Below, one piece after another: positions 54,649 through 63,475 of a stretch of 64,000 nt of DNA. The stretch spans positions 62,001-126,000 of the forward strand of contig NZ_FWXY01000014.1 of assembly GCF_900176365.1 (NCBI RefSeq), in the 5' to 3' direction. The notes beneath the pieces are model-generated. The model ran no database searches, was not told the origin of the DNA, and saw only the letters and a program-made list of their open reading frames with translations. This DNA comes from Desulfocicer vacuolatum DSM 3385. Lineage in GTDB: Bacteria > Desulfobacterota > Desulfobacteria > Desulfobacterales > Desulfobacteraceae. The stretch's first letter is position 1. Every line of letters starts with the position of its first letter. Position numbers and translations under genes: made by a program.

Positions 54649-56073
54649 TAAAGAAAATCCCCCAAGTTTTGTTTCCAAATATTCTTCAATGCCTTCAATG
54701 GCACCTTCTCTTCCCAGGCCGCTTTCCTTCATACCGCCAAAGGGGGCCGCAGCAGAGGTGGGATTGATGTCATTGATGCCGATGATGCCAAAATTAAGCC
54801 CCTCAAAAAGCAGCATGGCCTTGGATAGATTCTGGCTGTAAACATAGGCTGCCAGGCCATAACGGGTATCATTGGCCATGGTTAACAGCTCTTTTTCATC
54901 CTGATAGGAAATAACAGGGGCCACAGGTCCAAAGGTTTCTTCCCGGTAAATGAGCATCTCCGGGGTAACATTATCCAAAATGGTGGGGGCATAAAAATGA
55001 CCTTTATCAAGGCCGTTTTCCATGAGCCTGAAACCACCTGTGACAAGCTTGGCACCCTTTGCCACAGCATCTTTCACCTGGTTATCCACCTTTTCAACGG
55101 CAGTGTCATTGACCAGGGGGCCAATGCTCACACCGGCCTCACTGCCGGGACCTGCCTTCATTTTAAATACCCGGCTGGACAATTCCTTTAAAAACGGTTC
55201 TTTCATGCTTTCATGGACAAAAATCCGGTTGGGACTGATGCAGGCCTGGCCCGTGTTTAAGAATTTTAACAGAGAAAGTCCCTTGGCCGCATGCACAGGG
55301 TCAGCATCTTTGCATACAATAAAAGGGGCATGCCCACCCAGTTCCAGGGAAACCCGTTTCATCTGGGCCGCCGCTTCCCGGGCCAGCATTTTCCCCACCT
55401 GTGTGGAACCGGTGAAGGTCAGTTTCCGCACCCTTTCATCTGTTAAAAACACTTCTCCCACAGGATTGGGGTCCCGGGCGGTCACAAGATTGGCCACCCC
55501 TGCGGGAAGCCCTGCTTTTTCCAGCAGTTTGAACACTTCAATGGCGCAAAGGGGCGTGGCTTCGGCGGGTTTGAGAACAATGGTGCATCCTGCGGCCAGG
55601 GCCGGGGCCACTTTTCTTGTGATCATGGACACCGGATAGTTCCAGGGGGTAATGGCCCCCACCACCCCCACGGGCTGTTTTAATACCATGAACCGTTGAT
55701 CTGATCGGGCTGAGGGGATGGTTCTGCCATATACTCTTTTTGCCTCTTCGGCAAACCACAACAGAAAATCAGCGCCGTATTTCACTTCATTGCGGGCAGC
55801 TTTAATGGGTTTTCCCTGCTCCAGGGTCATGGTCTGGGCCAGGTGTTCGAGATTGTCCATCATAAGAGTGTGGGCACGGTAAAGAAAATCCGAGCGCCGG
55901 TAGGCTGTGGCTGCGGCCCATGTATCCAAAGCATCATGGGCCGCTGTTACAGCCAGGCGTGTTTCTTTTTCGCCACCGTCGGGAACCGTGGCAATGGTTT
56001 CACCCGTGGCGGGGTTTAATACGGTAAATGTGTTTTTTTTTTCTGGAATTGCCCATTGGCCGTTGATGAACAT
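54643..56073 (-). CDS. gabD: NAD(P)-dependent aldehyde dehydrogenase (succinate-semialdehyde dehydrogenase-like)
   Basis: 476 residues from ATG 56073, which has AAGGAGTG upstream; GTG 56079 is less well placed. The ALDH signatures are complete: TPWNYPVSM, FTGSTQVGK, the general-base glutamate in LELGGHAP and the catalytic cysteine in NTGQACISPNR near residue 279, then EETFGPVAPV. It is closest in pattern to GabD-type succinate-semialdehyde dehydrogenases; other aldehydes are possible. It oxidises an aldehyde to the acid in the cytoplasm. No transaminase is adjacent. Confidence 0.9.
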   Translation of the reverse strand: MFINGQWAIPEKKNTFTVLNPATGETIATVPDGGEKETRLAVTAAHDALDTWAAATAYRRSDFLYRAHTLMMDNLEHLAQTMTLEQGKPIKAARNEVKYGADFLLWFAEEAKRVYGRTIPSARSDQRFMVLKQPVGVVGAITPWNYPVSMITRKVAPALAAGCTIVLKPAEATPLCAIEVFKLLEKAGLPAGVANLVTARDPNPVGEVFLTDERVRKLTFTGSTQVGKMLAREAAAQMKRVSLELGGHAPFIVCKDADPVHAAKGLSLLKFLNTGQACISPNRIFVHESMKEPFLKELSSRVFKMKAGPGSEAGVSIGPLVNDTAVEKVDNQVKDAVAKGAKLVTGGFRLMENGLDKGHFYAPTILDNVTPEMLIYREETFGPVAPVISYQDEKELLTMANDTRYGLAAYVYSQNLSKAMLLFEGLNFGIIGINDINPTSAAAPFGGMKESGLGREGAIEGIEEYLETKLGGFSLK

Positions 56074-56395
56074 AATCACTCCTTTGAATTTTTATGAATC
56101 ATGAATTTGTGGCTATTTTTTGTCATAAAGATAAAAATTTATCAAGCATTGTATGTTCTTTCATTTGACCATTGATTTTGTTTTCAGTATATCATCAAGT
56201 GTTATCCAAAAGTCAGTTGATGAAATAAGGAGTTTCATGACAATAAAAGGTATGACCTTTTTGTTTGTATTTATTTAAAATTCAGCAGGTTCCAAATAAA
56301 AAGAGCAGCCATTTATTTCTATGCGGCTTCTAAGTGAGTAAACGGGGTGTCATTGTCAAAAATCAACTTAATGGATTCCCTGGTTTGCAAAATTC
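56074..56395. other. AT-rich spacer between divergent genes
   Basis: It separates the aldehyde dehydrogenase (minus) and sensor kinase (plus) genes and should hold promoters for both. I see no strong dyad, repeat family member or small gene. Confidence 0.4.
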
Positions 56396-59059
56396 ATGGG
56401 TAAAGCATGTACTGCATTGCATTTTCAAAGGGGCTTGAATTTGTCTATTCCCATTGTCAGTGATATTTTACATTTTTTTGCAAACTTGAAAATCAAGACA
56501 AAACTGCTGGGCGCTTATACCCTGATTTCCGTGTTGGCCATTTTTCTGGGCGGTGCAGTGATTTATCACCAGGTGCGCATCACCATTGAAGCCAATATTG
56601 AAAGTGAACTGACCAATGCCACAGCTGCCATTCAGAACATGGTAAGAACGGCAGCTGCCACCTCCATTAAAAATCATCTAAGGGCCATTGCCGAAAAAAA
56701 CAAAGAGATTGTGACAAACATTTACGCAGATTTTCTCAAAGGCCTGATGACGGAGGAAGAAGCCAAACTTTTATGCCGGAAAATTCTCTTTAGCCAGTCC
56801 ATTGGTAAAACCGGATATATTTTTTGTGTCACTTCATCGGGTATAGCCACGGAACATCCCAATCCCGGGGTGGTGGGAAAAAATTTTTTAAACCGGCAAT
56901 TTGTCAAAAAAATGATAGAGATGAAAACCGGCTATCTTGAGTATGACTGGAAAAATCCAGAAGATGTGGCCTTAAAGCCCAAAGCCATGTACATCTCCTA
57001 TTTTAAACCATGGGACTGGGTCATTGCCGCCTCCTCCTATAGGGAAGAGTTTGCAGAATTGATCAATATCTCTGATTTTAGGAAAAGTATTCTGAGCCTG
57101 ACCTTTGGGAAAAGCGGGTATACTTATATTAAAGACAGCCTTGGAAATCTCATTGTTCATCCTTTTATGACAGGTAATTACTTTGATGCAAAGGACAAAT
57201 ACGGTGAATATTTTGTTCGAAAAATCTGTCGGTTAAAAAACGGAAAGGCTGTCTATACTTGGAAAAATCCCGGGGAGACCATTGAGCGCGATAAAATGGT
57301 GATTTTTAAATATATTCCGGAATATGACTGGATTGTGGCATCCACCACATATCTTGACGAAATTTTTGCCCCGTTAAACACGGTTCGAAACATTGTCTTC
57401 ACCATTATCCTTTTAATCTGTGTCTTTGTTTTTTGCACATCTTTGTGGATTAATGCCGGTGTTATAAGGCCGTTGCAGAATTTTATGAAGCAGTTTGCCC
57501 TGGGCGCATCCGGGGATTTTAATATTCGCATGCCTGTAAAATCCACCGATGAAATCGGGCAACTTGCAGATTATTTTAATAGATTCATGGATACCCTGAA
57601 TAACTATGCCACCAATTTGCACCTGGAAATGAATCAGCATAAAATGACGGCCCAGGCCCTTCGTTCCAGCGAGGAAAAATATCGCACCATTCTGGAGCGC
57701 ATGGAAGAAGGGTATTTTGAAGTGGATCTGTCCGGATCTTTCAGCTTTTGCAACCATGCCATGGTCAGGATGCTGGGGAAAAAGGAAGATGAGATCATGG
57801 GTACCCGTATTTATAATTGCATGAATCTTAAAAATTGCCAGGCCCTGGAAAAAATTTTTACCATTGTGAGGCAGTCTGGCAAGGCAAAACAATTGAGCGA
57901 TCTTGAGTTGATCCGGTCAGACTGCACCCTTTGTACAGTGGAGGCTTCAGTATCTTTAAGAAAATCTTCAGACAATACACCCAAAGGGTTCAGCGGAGTG
58001 CTTCGGGATATCAGTGAGCGGAAAAAAAATGAAAAAGCCCTTCGTCTGTCAGAAGAGATGTTTTCAAAGGCTTTTAGGAGCAGCCCTTCTGCCATGTTCA
58101 TTGCCGCTTTAAAGGACAGCCGTATTATCAATGTCAATGATCGTTTTCTGGCGGTCACCGGCCACAGCCTGTTTGAACTCATCGGCAAAGAATTGTCAGG
58201 GAATCATTTTTTTTACCATTCCATGGACTGGAAAAAAATGATGGCATCCTTGTCAGAAAAAGCGTTGATTAAAAATCGGGAAATCACATTTTTAACGGCC
58301 GCCGGAGAAAAACGCACGGGAATGATTTCCATGGAACAGATCTTTTTGTGGGGTGAATCATGTATTCTCGGGGCCATTGAGGACATGACCGATTCCAGAC
58401 GATTGGAGCGGGAAATTCTCATCATCAGCGAAAGGGAACGTCAGAAGCTTGCCATGGAACTGCACGATGATCTTTGCCCCCAGCTCATCGGCATTGAGGT
58501 GATGACCAAAATGCTGCAACAACGCCTCCATGGAAACAAAGGTGATGGTTGCCTGGACAATGAGGCAGATCGCGCGGGTAAAATTCGTTCTTTGATTCTG
58601 GACAGCATTGAAAAAACCCGTCGTATGTCCAGGGGACTTTCCCCTGTGAATCTCACAGAACTGGGATTTGATGCTTCCCTGGAAGAACTGGCCACATATG
58701 TCAGGGAGGTTTTTAATATTTCCTGCACCCTTTGCTATGATGTAAGCCCGCCCTTTGAAGATATCACCATCGCCACCCATGCCTATTACATCGTCCATGA
58801 AGCCGTTCACAATGCAGTGAAACATGCCCGGGCAAAAAACATATATATTTCCTTGACCAATGAAGATGAAACCGCCAGATTAGAGGTTAGAGATGACGGC
58901 ATGGGATTTAAGACATCTGCTGTGTTCCGGGGCATGGGCATGCAGATCATGAGGTACCGGGCAGGCAGGATCGGTGCGGTGCTTGATGTTAAGGCAGCCC
59001 CCAACGGCGGTACCATTGTGGGACTGACCCTGGAAATAGACGTGTCAACCGGAGTGTAA
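56396..59059 (+). CDS. Cache-HAMP-PAS sensor histidine kinase (NarL-type, HisKA_3)
   Basis: 887 residues. An N-terminal transmembrane helix (LLGAYTLISVLAIFLGGAVIY), then two tandem single-Cache repeats in the periplasm (IGKTGYIFCVTSSG ... and FGKSGYTYIKDSLG ...), a second helix near residue 340 and a HAMP domain. Two PAS domains follow (about 420-550 and 555-680), then the HisKA_3 phospho-acceptor in AMELHDDLCPQ near residue 690 and a HATPase with NAVKHARA and DDGMGF. Cache pairs usually bind small organic acids or amino acids. It is followed 3 bp later by its NarL-type response regulator, the likely partner. Confidence 0.95.
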   Translation: MGKACTALHFQRGLNLSIPIVSDILHFFANLKIKTKLLGAYTLISVLAIFLGGAVIYHQVRITIEANIESELTNATAAIQNMVRTAAATSIKNHLRAIAEKNKEIVTNIYADFLKGLMTEEEAKLLCRKILFSQSIGKTGYIFCVTSSGIATEHPNPGVVGKNFLNRQFVKKMIEMKTGYLEYDWKNPEDVALKPKAMYISYFKPWDWVIAASSYREEFAELINISDFRKSILSLTFGKSGYTYIKDSLGNLIVHPFMTGNYFDAKDKYGEYFVRKICRLKNGKAVYTWKNPGETIERDKMVIFKYIPEYDWIVASTTYLDEIFAPLNTVRNIVFTIILLICVFVFCTSLWINAGVIRPLQNFMKQFALGASGDFNIRMPVKSTDEIGQLADYFNRFMDTLNNYATNLHLEMNQHKMTAQALRSSEEKYRTILERMEEGYFEVDLSGSFSFCNHAMVRMLGKKEDEIMGTRIYNCMNLKNCQALEKIFTIVRQSGKAKQLSDLELIRSDCTLCTVEASVSLRKSSDNTPKGFSGVLRDISERKKNEKALRLSEEMFSKAFRSSPSAMFIAALKDSRIINVNDRFLAVTGHSLFELIGKELSGNHFFYHSMDWKKMMASLSEKALIKNREITFLTAAGEKRTGMISMEQIFLWGESCILGAIEDMTDSRRLEREILIISERERQKLAMELHDDLCPQLIGIEVMTKMLQQRLHGNKGDGCLDNEADRAGKIRSLILDSIEKTRRMSRGLSPVNLTELGFDASLEELATYVREVFNISCTLCYDVSPPFEDITIATHAYYIVHEAVHNAVKHARAKNIYISLTNEDETARLEVRDDGMGFKTSAVFRGMGMQIMRYRAGRIGAVLDVKAAPNGGTIVGLTLEIDVSTGV

Positions 59060-59062
59060 TAG

Positions 59063-59722
59063 ATGATTCGCATATTTATTGTTGAAGATCACCCCATTTT
59101 TCGCATGGGAATAGAGGAAATGATCAATCAGGAACCTGATATGACCATATGCGGCCATGCCGAGGATGTGCCGGGGGCCATAAAACTCATAAACATTGAA
59201 AAACCTGATCTTGTTATTGTGGATCTTTCTTTAAAAGAGAGTAACGGTCTGGATCTTATTAAAGAAATTCATCTCCGCCATAAACCCATGGCATCCCTTG
59301 TGCTTTCCATGCATGATGAAGCCATGCATGCTGAACGCTGCATCATGGCCGGGGCCAAGGGCTATATCATGAAGCAGGAAGCCTCTGAATCCGTTGTCAC
59401 CGCCCTGCGTCGTATCATGGACGGTCATATTCATGTCAGTCCTAATATCATGAGTCAGATTCTCCATGCCTTTCAAAAGACGCCAAGCCTGGTGCATGAA
59501 TCCCGTTTAAAGCAGATTACTGATAGAGAGCTTGAAATTTTTCAACTCATAGGTGCGGGACTTTCTTCCAAGGAAATTGCAGGCCAGCTCAATATCAGCA
59601 TTAAGACCATCGGCACCCACCGGGAACGTATTAAAGAAAAATTGCATTTAAAAAATGCCAGCGAATTGGTTCGATATGCTGTGATCTGGGTGGAGACCGG
59701 TATTTTCAAGGGCGATGCATAA
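59063..59722 (+). CDS. NarL/FixJ-family response regulator
   Basis: 219 residues. The receiver domain (about 1-120) has the acidic pair in VEDHP, the phospho-acceptor aspartate in LVIVDLSL (about residue 53) and the lysine in GAKGYIMK. A LuxR-type helix-turn-helix follows (about 150-210; LTSKE-like stretch LSSKEIAGQLNISIKTIGTHR). It is activated by phosphorylation from the sensor kinase encoded just upstream and probably binds DNA as a dimer. Its target genes are not shown; the fatty-acid genes downstream are candidates only by proximity. A family B repeat follows the stop. Confidence 0.96.
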   Translation: MIRIFIVEDHPIFRMGIEEMINQEPDMTICGHAEDVPGAIKLINIEKPDLVIVDLSLKESNGLDLIKEIHLRHKPMASLVLSMHDEAMHAERCIMAGAKGYIMKQEASESVVTALRRIMDGHIHVSPNIMSQILHAFQKTPSLVHESRLKQITDRELEIFQLIGAGLSSKEIAGQLNISIKTIGTHRERIKEKLHLKNASELVRYAVIWVETGIFKGDA

Positions 59723-59737
59723 TCGCCTGGGATTTTC

Positions 59738-59860
59738 ATATAACCGCCACGGGCGGACCGTACTCTGATCCCGTTCCGCCCACAACAAAGCTTGGAATAC
59801 ACCCCTGATCTGCGGAGTATTTCATAAAACGGGCATTTCCTGTCGGACACAACAATATAG
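59738..59860 (+). repeat. Family B repeat, full length with extension, forward
   Basis: It starts ATATAACCGCCACGGGCGG, contains CGCCCACAACAAAGCTTGGAA, ends GCGGAGTATTTCATAA and extends through CTGTCGGACACAACAATATA as in the copy at 53581. It lies 15 bp after the response regulator stop and just before family C copy 2. Confidence 0.88.
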
Positions 59861-59880
59861 GGTCGTAGACGCGGAGCCAA

Positions 59881-59984
59881 ATGGTATTATACCGCCGCCC
59901 CCCGACGGGCAATGGGCCCGGACCGGAACTGTAGACAGCTCGATTGTCCGGTTCCTATTGCCCGTCGGGGGGCGGCTCTGCTGA
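59881..59984 (-). repeat. Family C palindromic repeat, copy 2 (inverted relative to copy 1)
   Basis: The reverse complement matches 1316-1420 almost base for base, including AGAGCCGCCCCCC, CAATAGGAACCGGACAAT and GCTGTCTACAGTTCCGG. Long arms GCCGCCCCCCGACGGGCAAT and their complement make one large hairpin. Substitutions in one arm are matched in the other (GATGGGC/GCCCATC in copy 1, GACGGGC/GCCCGTC in copy 2), which suggests the pairing is kept. Confidence 0.87.
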
Positions 59985-60246
59985 GGTGACTCAGAATCCC
60001 TAAAAAAATCTATTTTAACGATACAGTAGGTAAATTACCTACAGGGTTTTCTGTTTTTCACCCACCTCATTATGGTGTTTACACCGATTTTATTATCTCC
60101 ATTGATTCATTATAATTAAGAAAATTCCATAATCCCATTGATCTTCAAAAACGCCTTCGGCGTATCCGGATTCCTTCCCGGCAATGGAAATGACAATCTG
60201 AAAAGGTCTGTATGGCCCCAAATGAATAATGGATAAAGGAGAGATG
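59985..60246. other. Upstream region of the acyl-CoA ligase gene
   Basis: Contains a 17-bp perfect palindrome GTAGGTAAATTACCTAC at 60026-60042, listed separately, and otherwise AT-rich sequence without coding potential. The promoter of the acyl-CoA ligase should lie here. Confidence 0.5.
60026..60042. promoter_or_regulatory. 17-bp perfect palindrome, possible operator
   Basis: GTAGGTAA, one central A, then TTACCTAC. It lies about 205 bp upstream of the fatty-acyl-CoA ligase start. The size and symmetry suit a TetR/FadR-like repressor site for fatty-acid genes, but no regulator gene is in the window to link to it. Confidence 0.5.
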
Positions 60247-61905
60247 ATGACAACACAACTCATTACCCCCACCCAGAGTGCCTATGCCTACCCCCTTCTT
60301 ATAAAGCATCTTTTAAACACCCCCCTTATTTATTCTCCGGATCAGGAAATTGTATACCGGGACTGCTTTCGCTATGATTATAAAACCCTTGGAAAACGGA
60401 TAAAACAGCTTGCATCCATGCTCAAAGCCCAGGGGGTTAAGCCCGGGGATACCATTGCCGTCATGGACTGGGATTCCCATCGTTACCTGGAATGTTTTTT
60501 CGCCGTACCCATGATGGGGGCTGTGCTTCACACTGTGAATATTCGTCTGACATCAGAACAGCTTATTTACACCATTAACCATGCCGAAGATGATATCATT
60601 CTTGTTAATGAAGAATTTTTACCCCTGCTTGAATCGGTGAAAGACAGATTTGAGACAGTGAAAAAGGTCATTGTTTTATCTGACAAGGGTGCAATTCCTG
60701 CCTCCTCCATTGAGTTCAGCGGTGAGTACGAAGCCCTGGTGTCTGATGCTGTTCCTGAGTATACTTTTCCCGATTTTGACGAAAACACAATGGCAACCAC
60801 TTTTTATACCACAGGCACCACCGGTCTTCCCAAGGGAGTGTTTTTCAGCCATCGTCAGATCGTACTTCATACCTATGGGGTTATGGCAGGACTTACTGCC
60901 TATAAATCCCAGGCCAATATCTCGTCGGCGGATGTTTATATGCCCATGACCCCCATGTTCCATGTCCATGCCTGGGGCATGCCTTATCTCATGACGCTGC
61001 TGGGAGCAAAGCAGGTGTATCCGGGACGATATGAACCCGAAACCTTGTTAAAGCTCATTGTTGGAGAACAGGTGACATATTCCCATTGTGTTCCCACCAT
61101 CATGAACATGCTGATCACAAGCCCATCCATAAAAGATGTGGATCTTAAGGGCTGGAAGGTCATCATCGGGGGATCTGCCCTTTCCAAGGGGCTTTGCAAG
61201 GAAGCCCTTGGTCATGGCATTAACCTTTTTACCGGATACGGCATGTCAGAAACCTGCCCCATTTTGACCCTTTCCAACCTTAAACCCCACATGCTGGAAT
61301 GGGGGGAAGATGAGCAGGTGGAGATTCGTTGCAAAACAGGTCTTCCCATACCCGAGGTTCAATTGGAGGTGGTTGATGTTGAGGGTAATCCCGTTGCCCA
61401 TGACGGCCAGACCCCCGGGGAGGTGGTTACCCGGACACCCTGGCTTACCCAGGGCTATGTCAAATCCGGGGAGCAAAGTGAAGAGCTGTGGAAAGACGGT
61501 TGGCTTCACACCGGTGATATCGGTGTCATTGATCAGGAAGGCTATTTAAGAATAACCGATCGCCTTAAAGATGTGATCAAGACCGGTGGTGAATGGATCT
61601 CCTCCCTGGAGCTGGAAGATATCATCAGCCAGCATGAAGCCGTCAATGAAGTTGCGGTGGTGGGGATTACAGATGAAAAATGGGGGGAGCGTCCCATGGC
61701 AATGGTGGTTCTCAAAGAGGAGTTCCAGGGTAAAATTTCTGAAAAAGATATCCAGGAGTTCTGCATGACCTTTGTGGAAAAAGGGCAGATCCCCAAATAC
61801 GGGGTTCCCGGTAAAATCGTATTGGATGCCGTTATCCCCAAAACTTCGGTGGGTAAAATCAGTAAAAAGGATATCAGAGGTACATACGGAGAGAACTTAA
61901 ATTAA
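60247..61905 (+). CDS. Fatty-acid--CoA ligase (AMP-forming)
   Basis: 552 residues from ATG 60247, the best placed of three candidate ATGs after AAAGGAGAG. The ANL-superfamily motifs are clear: the P-loop YTTGTTGLPKGV, GYGMSETCP, the TGDIG motif and YLRITDRLKDVIKTGGEW, and the C-terminal lysine in SVGKISKKD. It activates a medium- or long-chain fatty acid to the acyl-CoA via acyl-AMP for beta-oxidation. The pattern is near the AlkK/FadD-like medium-chain group. Convergent with the thiolase gene. Confidence 0.93.
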   Translation: MTTQLITPTQSAYAYPLLIKHLLNTPLIYSPDQEIVYRDCFRYDYKTLGKRIKQLASMLKAQGVKPGDTIAVMDWDSHRYLECFFAVPMMGAVLHTVNIRLTSEQLIYTINHAEDDIILVNEEFLPLLESVKDRFETVKKVIVLSDKGAIPASSIEFSGEYEALVSDAVPEYTFPDFDENTMATTFYTTGTTGLPKGVFFSHRQIVLHTYGVMAGLTAYKSQANISSADVYMPMTPMFHVHAWGMPYLMTLLGAKQVYPGRYEPETLLKLIVGEQVTYSHCVPTIMNMLITSPSIKDVDLKGWKVIIGGSALSKGLCKEALGHGINLFTGYGMSETCPILTLSNLKPHMLEWGEDEQVEIRCKTGLPIPEVQLEVVDVEGNPVAHDGQTPGEVVTRTPWLTQGYVKSGEQSEELWKDGWLHTGDIGVIDQEGYLRITDRLKDVIKTGGEWISSLELEDIISQHEAVNEVAVVGITDEKWGERPMAMVVLKEEFQGKISEKDIQEFCMTFVEKGQIPKYGVPGKIVLDAVIPKTSVGKISKKDIRGTYGENLN

Positions 61906-62063
61906 TTTTCAATTATCCCATGGGAGCGAGAATCAACTTTCTTAGATTCTTGTTGATCGCCGGACAATTGACCGAAAATTGGGGCCGTTCCCATATTCTT
62001 TAAACCGATTGTGAGGCTGTCGGGCCATCTTGATTAATGATTTCTGGGTTGTTAAACCATTCA

Positions 62064-62094
62064 ATGGTGGGGGCATGGAACATGCACCCACCAT
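62064..62094. terminator. Bidirectional hairpin between convergent acyl-CoA ligase and thiolase genes
   Basis: ATGGTGGG-G-GCATG pairs with CATGC-A-CCCACCAT around a GAA loop (one mismatch), followed by ATTTGT. A 13-14 bp stem in the gap between two convergent genes fits a shared terminator. Confidence 0.65.
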
Positions 62095-62126
62095 ATTTGT
62101 CTGAAGGATTACTGAAGGATTATGGG

Positions 62127-63377
62127 TTAAAGCATTTCAATGGCACATGCAAGTGACACACCGCCCCCGCCGCACAATGTGGCAAGTCCCAGTGTGTTGC
62201 CCCGTTTTTTCATGGCATGGATCAGGGTGACCATGATTCTTGAGCCTGTGGAACCGATGGGATGTCCAAGGCCGATGCCGGAACCGTTAATATTGGTGAT
62301 CTCACGGTTCAACCCCAACTCTTTTTCACATCCAAGATATTGCGCGGCAAAGGCTTCATTGACCTCTGCCAGTTCAAAATCTTTTATGGAAAGGCCGCTT
62401 TTATCCATGAGCTGTTTCACGGCAGGTACCGGCGAAAGCCCCATAACGGTGGGGTGACAGGCACCCATGCCCGTGGCTTTTATTTTGGCAATGGGGGTCA
62501 GTCCCAGCTCTTTTGCCTTGTCCAGCGACATGATGATCATACCGGACGATCCATCGTTGAGGCCGCTTGCATTACCAGCTGTTATTTTTCCGGTTTTGGG
62601 TACAAAGGCCGATGGGAGACCGGCCAGTTTTTCCATTGTCATGCCGGGTCGGAAGTGCTCGTCTTTATCAAAAATAATGGGATCTTTTTTTCGCTGGGGC
62701 ACTTCAATGGGTACGATCTCTTCTTTAAAAGAGCCGTCCTTTGTTGCCCTTTCACTGTTGTTATGGCTTCGCAGGGCAATCTCATCCATCTCTTCCCTTG
62801 AAATTCCCAAATGCTGGGCCACAAATTCCGCAGTATGCCCCATGATATACGGTTTTCCCATGAAATAGCTTGCCGGTGCTTCATTTGTATTTAAAGGTGT
62901 TTCACCATCCATGGGAAGAAGATGGGAACCGCAGTGTAGCGCATGGATCATGCCGTCCACAAATTGCTGATCCTGGAGTCGGCATCCCCACCTTGCATTG
63001 GGAACGGAGTAGGGGACACCTGACATATGTTCCACACCCCCTGCAAGGATGATTTCAGCCATGCCTGCCTGGATCATGGCGGCCCCGGAAAGAGCTGCTT
63101 CCATTCCTGAGATACAGACTCTGTTTATGGTGACTGCCGGAACCGTATTGGGGATATTGGCCATGAGTGCAGCAACCCTTGCCACATTCAAGGTATCATG
63201 GTGCTCAAGGCAGCAGCCGTATCGAACATCATCAATCAGGGCCGGATCTATTTTGGCTCTTTTTATGGCCTCTTTCATGGTAACGGCTGCAATGGCCGCA
63301 CCGTTCATGGTTTTCAGGGTACCGCCAAATCCCCCGATTGCTGTCCTACAGGCGGAAACTATGACAATTTCTTTCAT
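62127..63377 (-). CDS. Thiolase (acetyl-CoA C-acyltransferase)
   Basis: 416 residues from ATG 63377 (AGGAT upstream); the extension to 63404 runs into a family B repeat and is rejected. The acyl-enzyme cysteine is in NRVCISGMEA (residue 88). The late motifs are EVNEAFAAQ, GSGIGLGHPIGSTGSRI with the general-base histidine, and the second cysteine in ATLCGGGGVSLA. It cleaves 3-ketoacyl-CoA or condenses two acetyl-CoA. It follows the 3-hydroxyacyl-CoA dehydrogenase gene in the same direction, so the two probably act in sequence in beta-oxidation or butyrate-type metabolism. Confidence 0.94.
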   Translation of the reverse strand: MKEIVIVSACRTAIGGFGGTLKTMNGAAIAAVTMKEAIKRAKIDPALIDDVRYGCCLEHHDTLNVARVAALMANIPNTVPAVTINRVCISGMEAALSGAAMIQAGMAEIILAGGVEHMSGVPYSVPNARWGCRLQDQQFVDGMIHALHCGSHLLPMDGETPLNTNEAPASYFMGKPYIMGHTAEFVAQHLGISREEMDEIALRSHNNSERATKDGSFKEEIVPIEVPQRKKDPIIFDKDEHFRPGMTMEKLAGLPSAFVPKTGKITAGNASGLNDGSSGMIIMSLDKAKELGLTPIAKIKATGMGACHPTVMGLSPVPAVKQLMDKSGLSIKDFELAEVNEAFAAQYLGCEKELGLNREITNINGSGIGLGHPIGSTGSRIMVTLIHAMKKRGNTLGLATLCGGGGVSLACAIEML

Positions 63378-63386
63378 TTTTATCCT

Positions 63387-63448
63387 ATAAACTGCCGCAG
63401 GCAACTCTTATTTTTGATCGGGTCTGCCCACAGCAAAGCTTGAAAAAA
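63387..63448 (-). repeat. Family B repeat, shortened
   Basis: Contains TATAAACTGCCGCAGGCAAC, then GGTCTGCCCACAGCAAAGCTTGAAA. It sits in the 98-bp gap between the dehydrogenase and thiolase genes, next to the thiolase ribosome-binding site. Confidence 0.75.
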
Positions 63449-63475
63449 TTAAGTTCAGGAGTTCCGGGGCCACGA

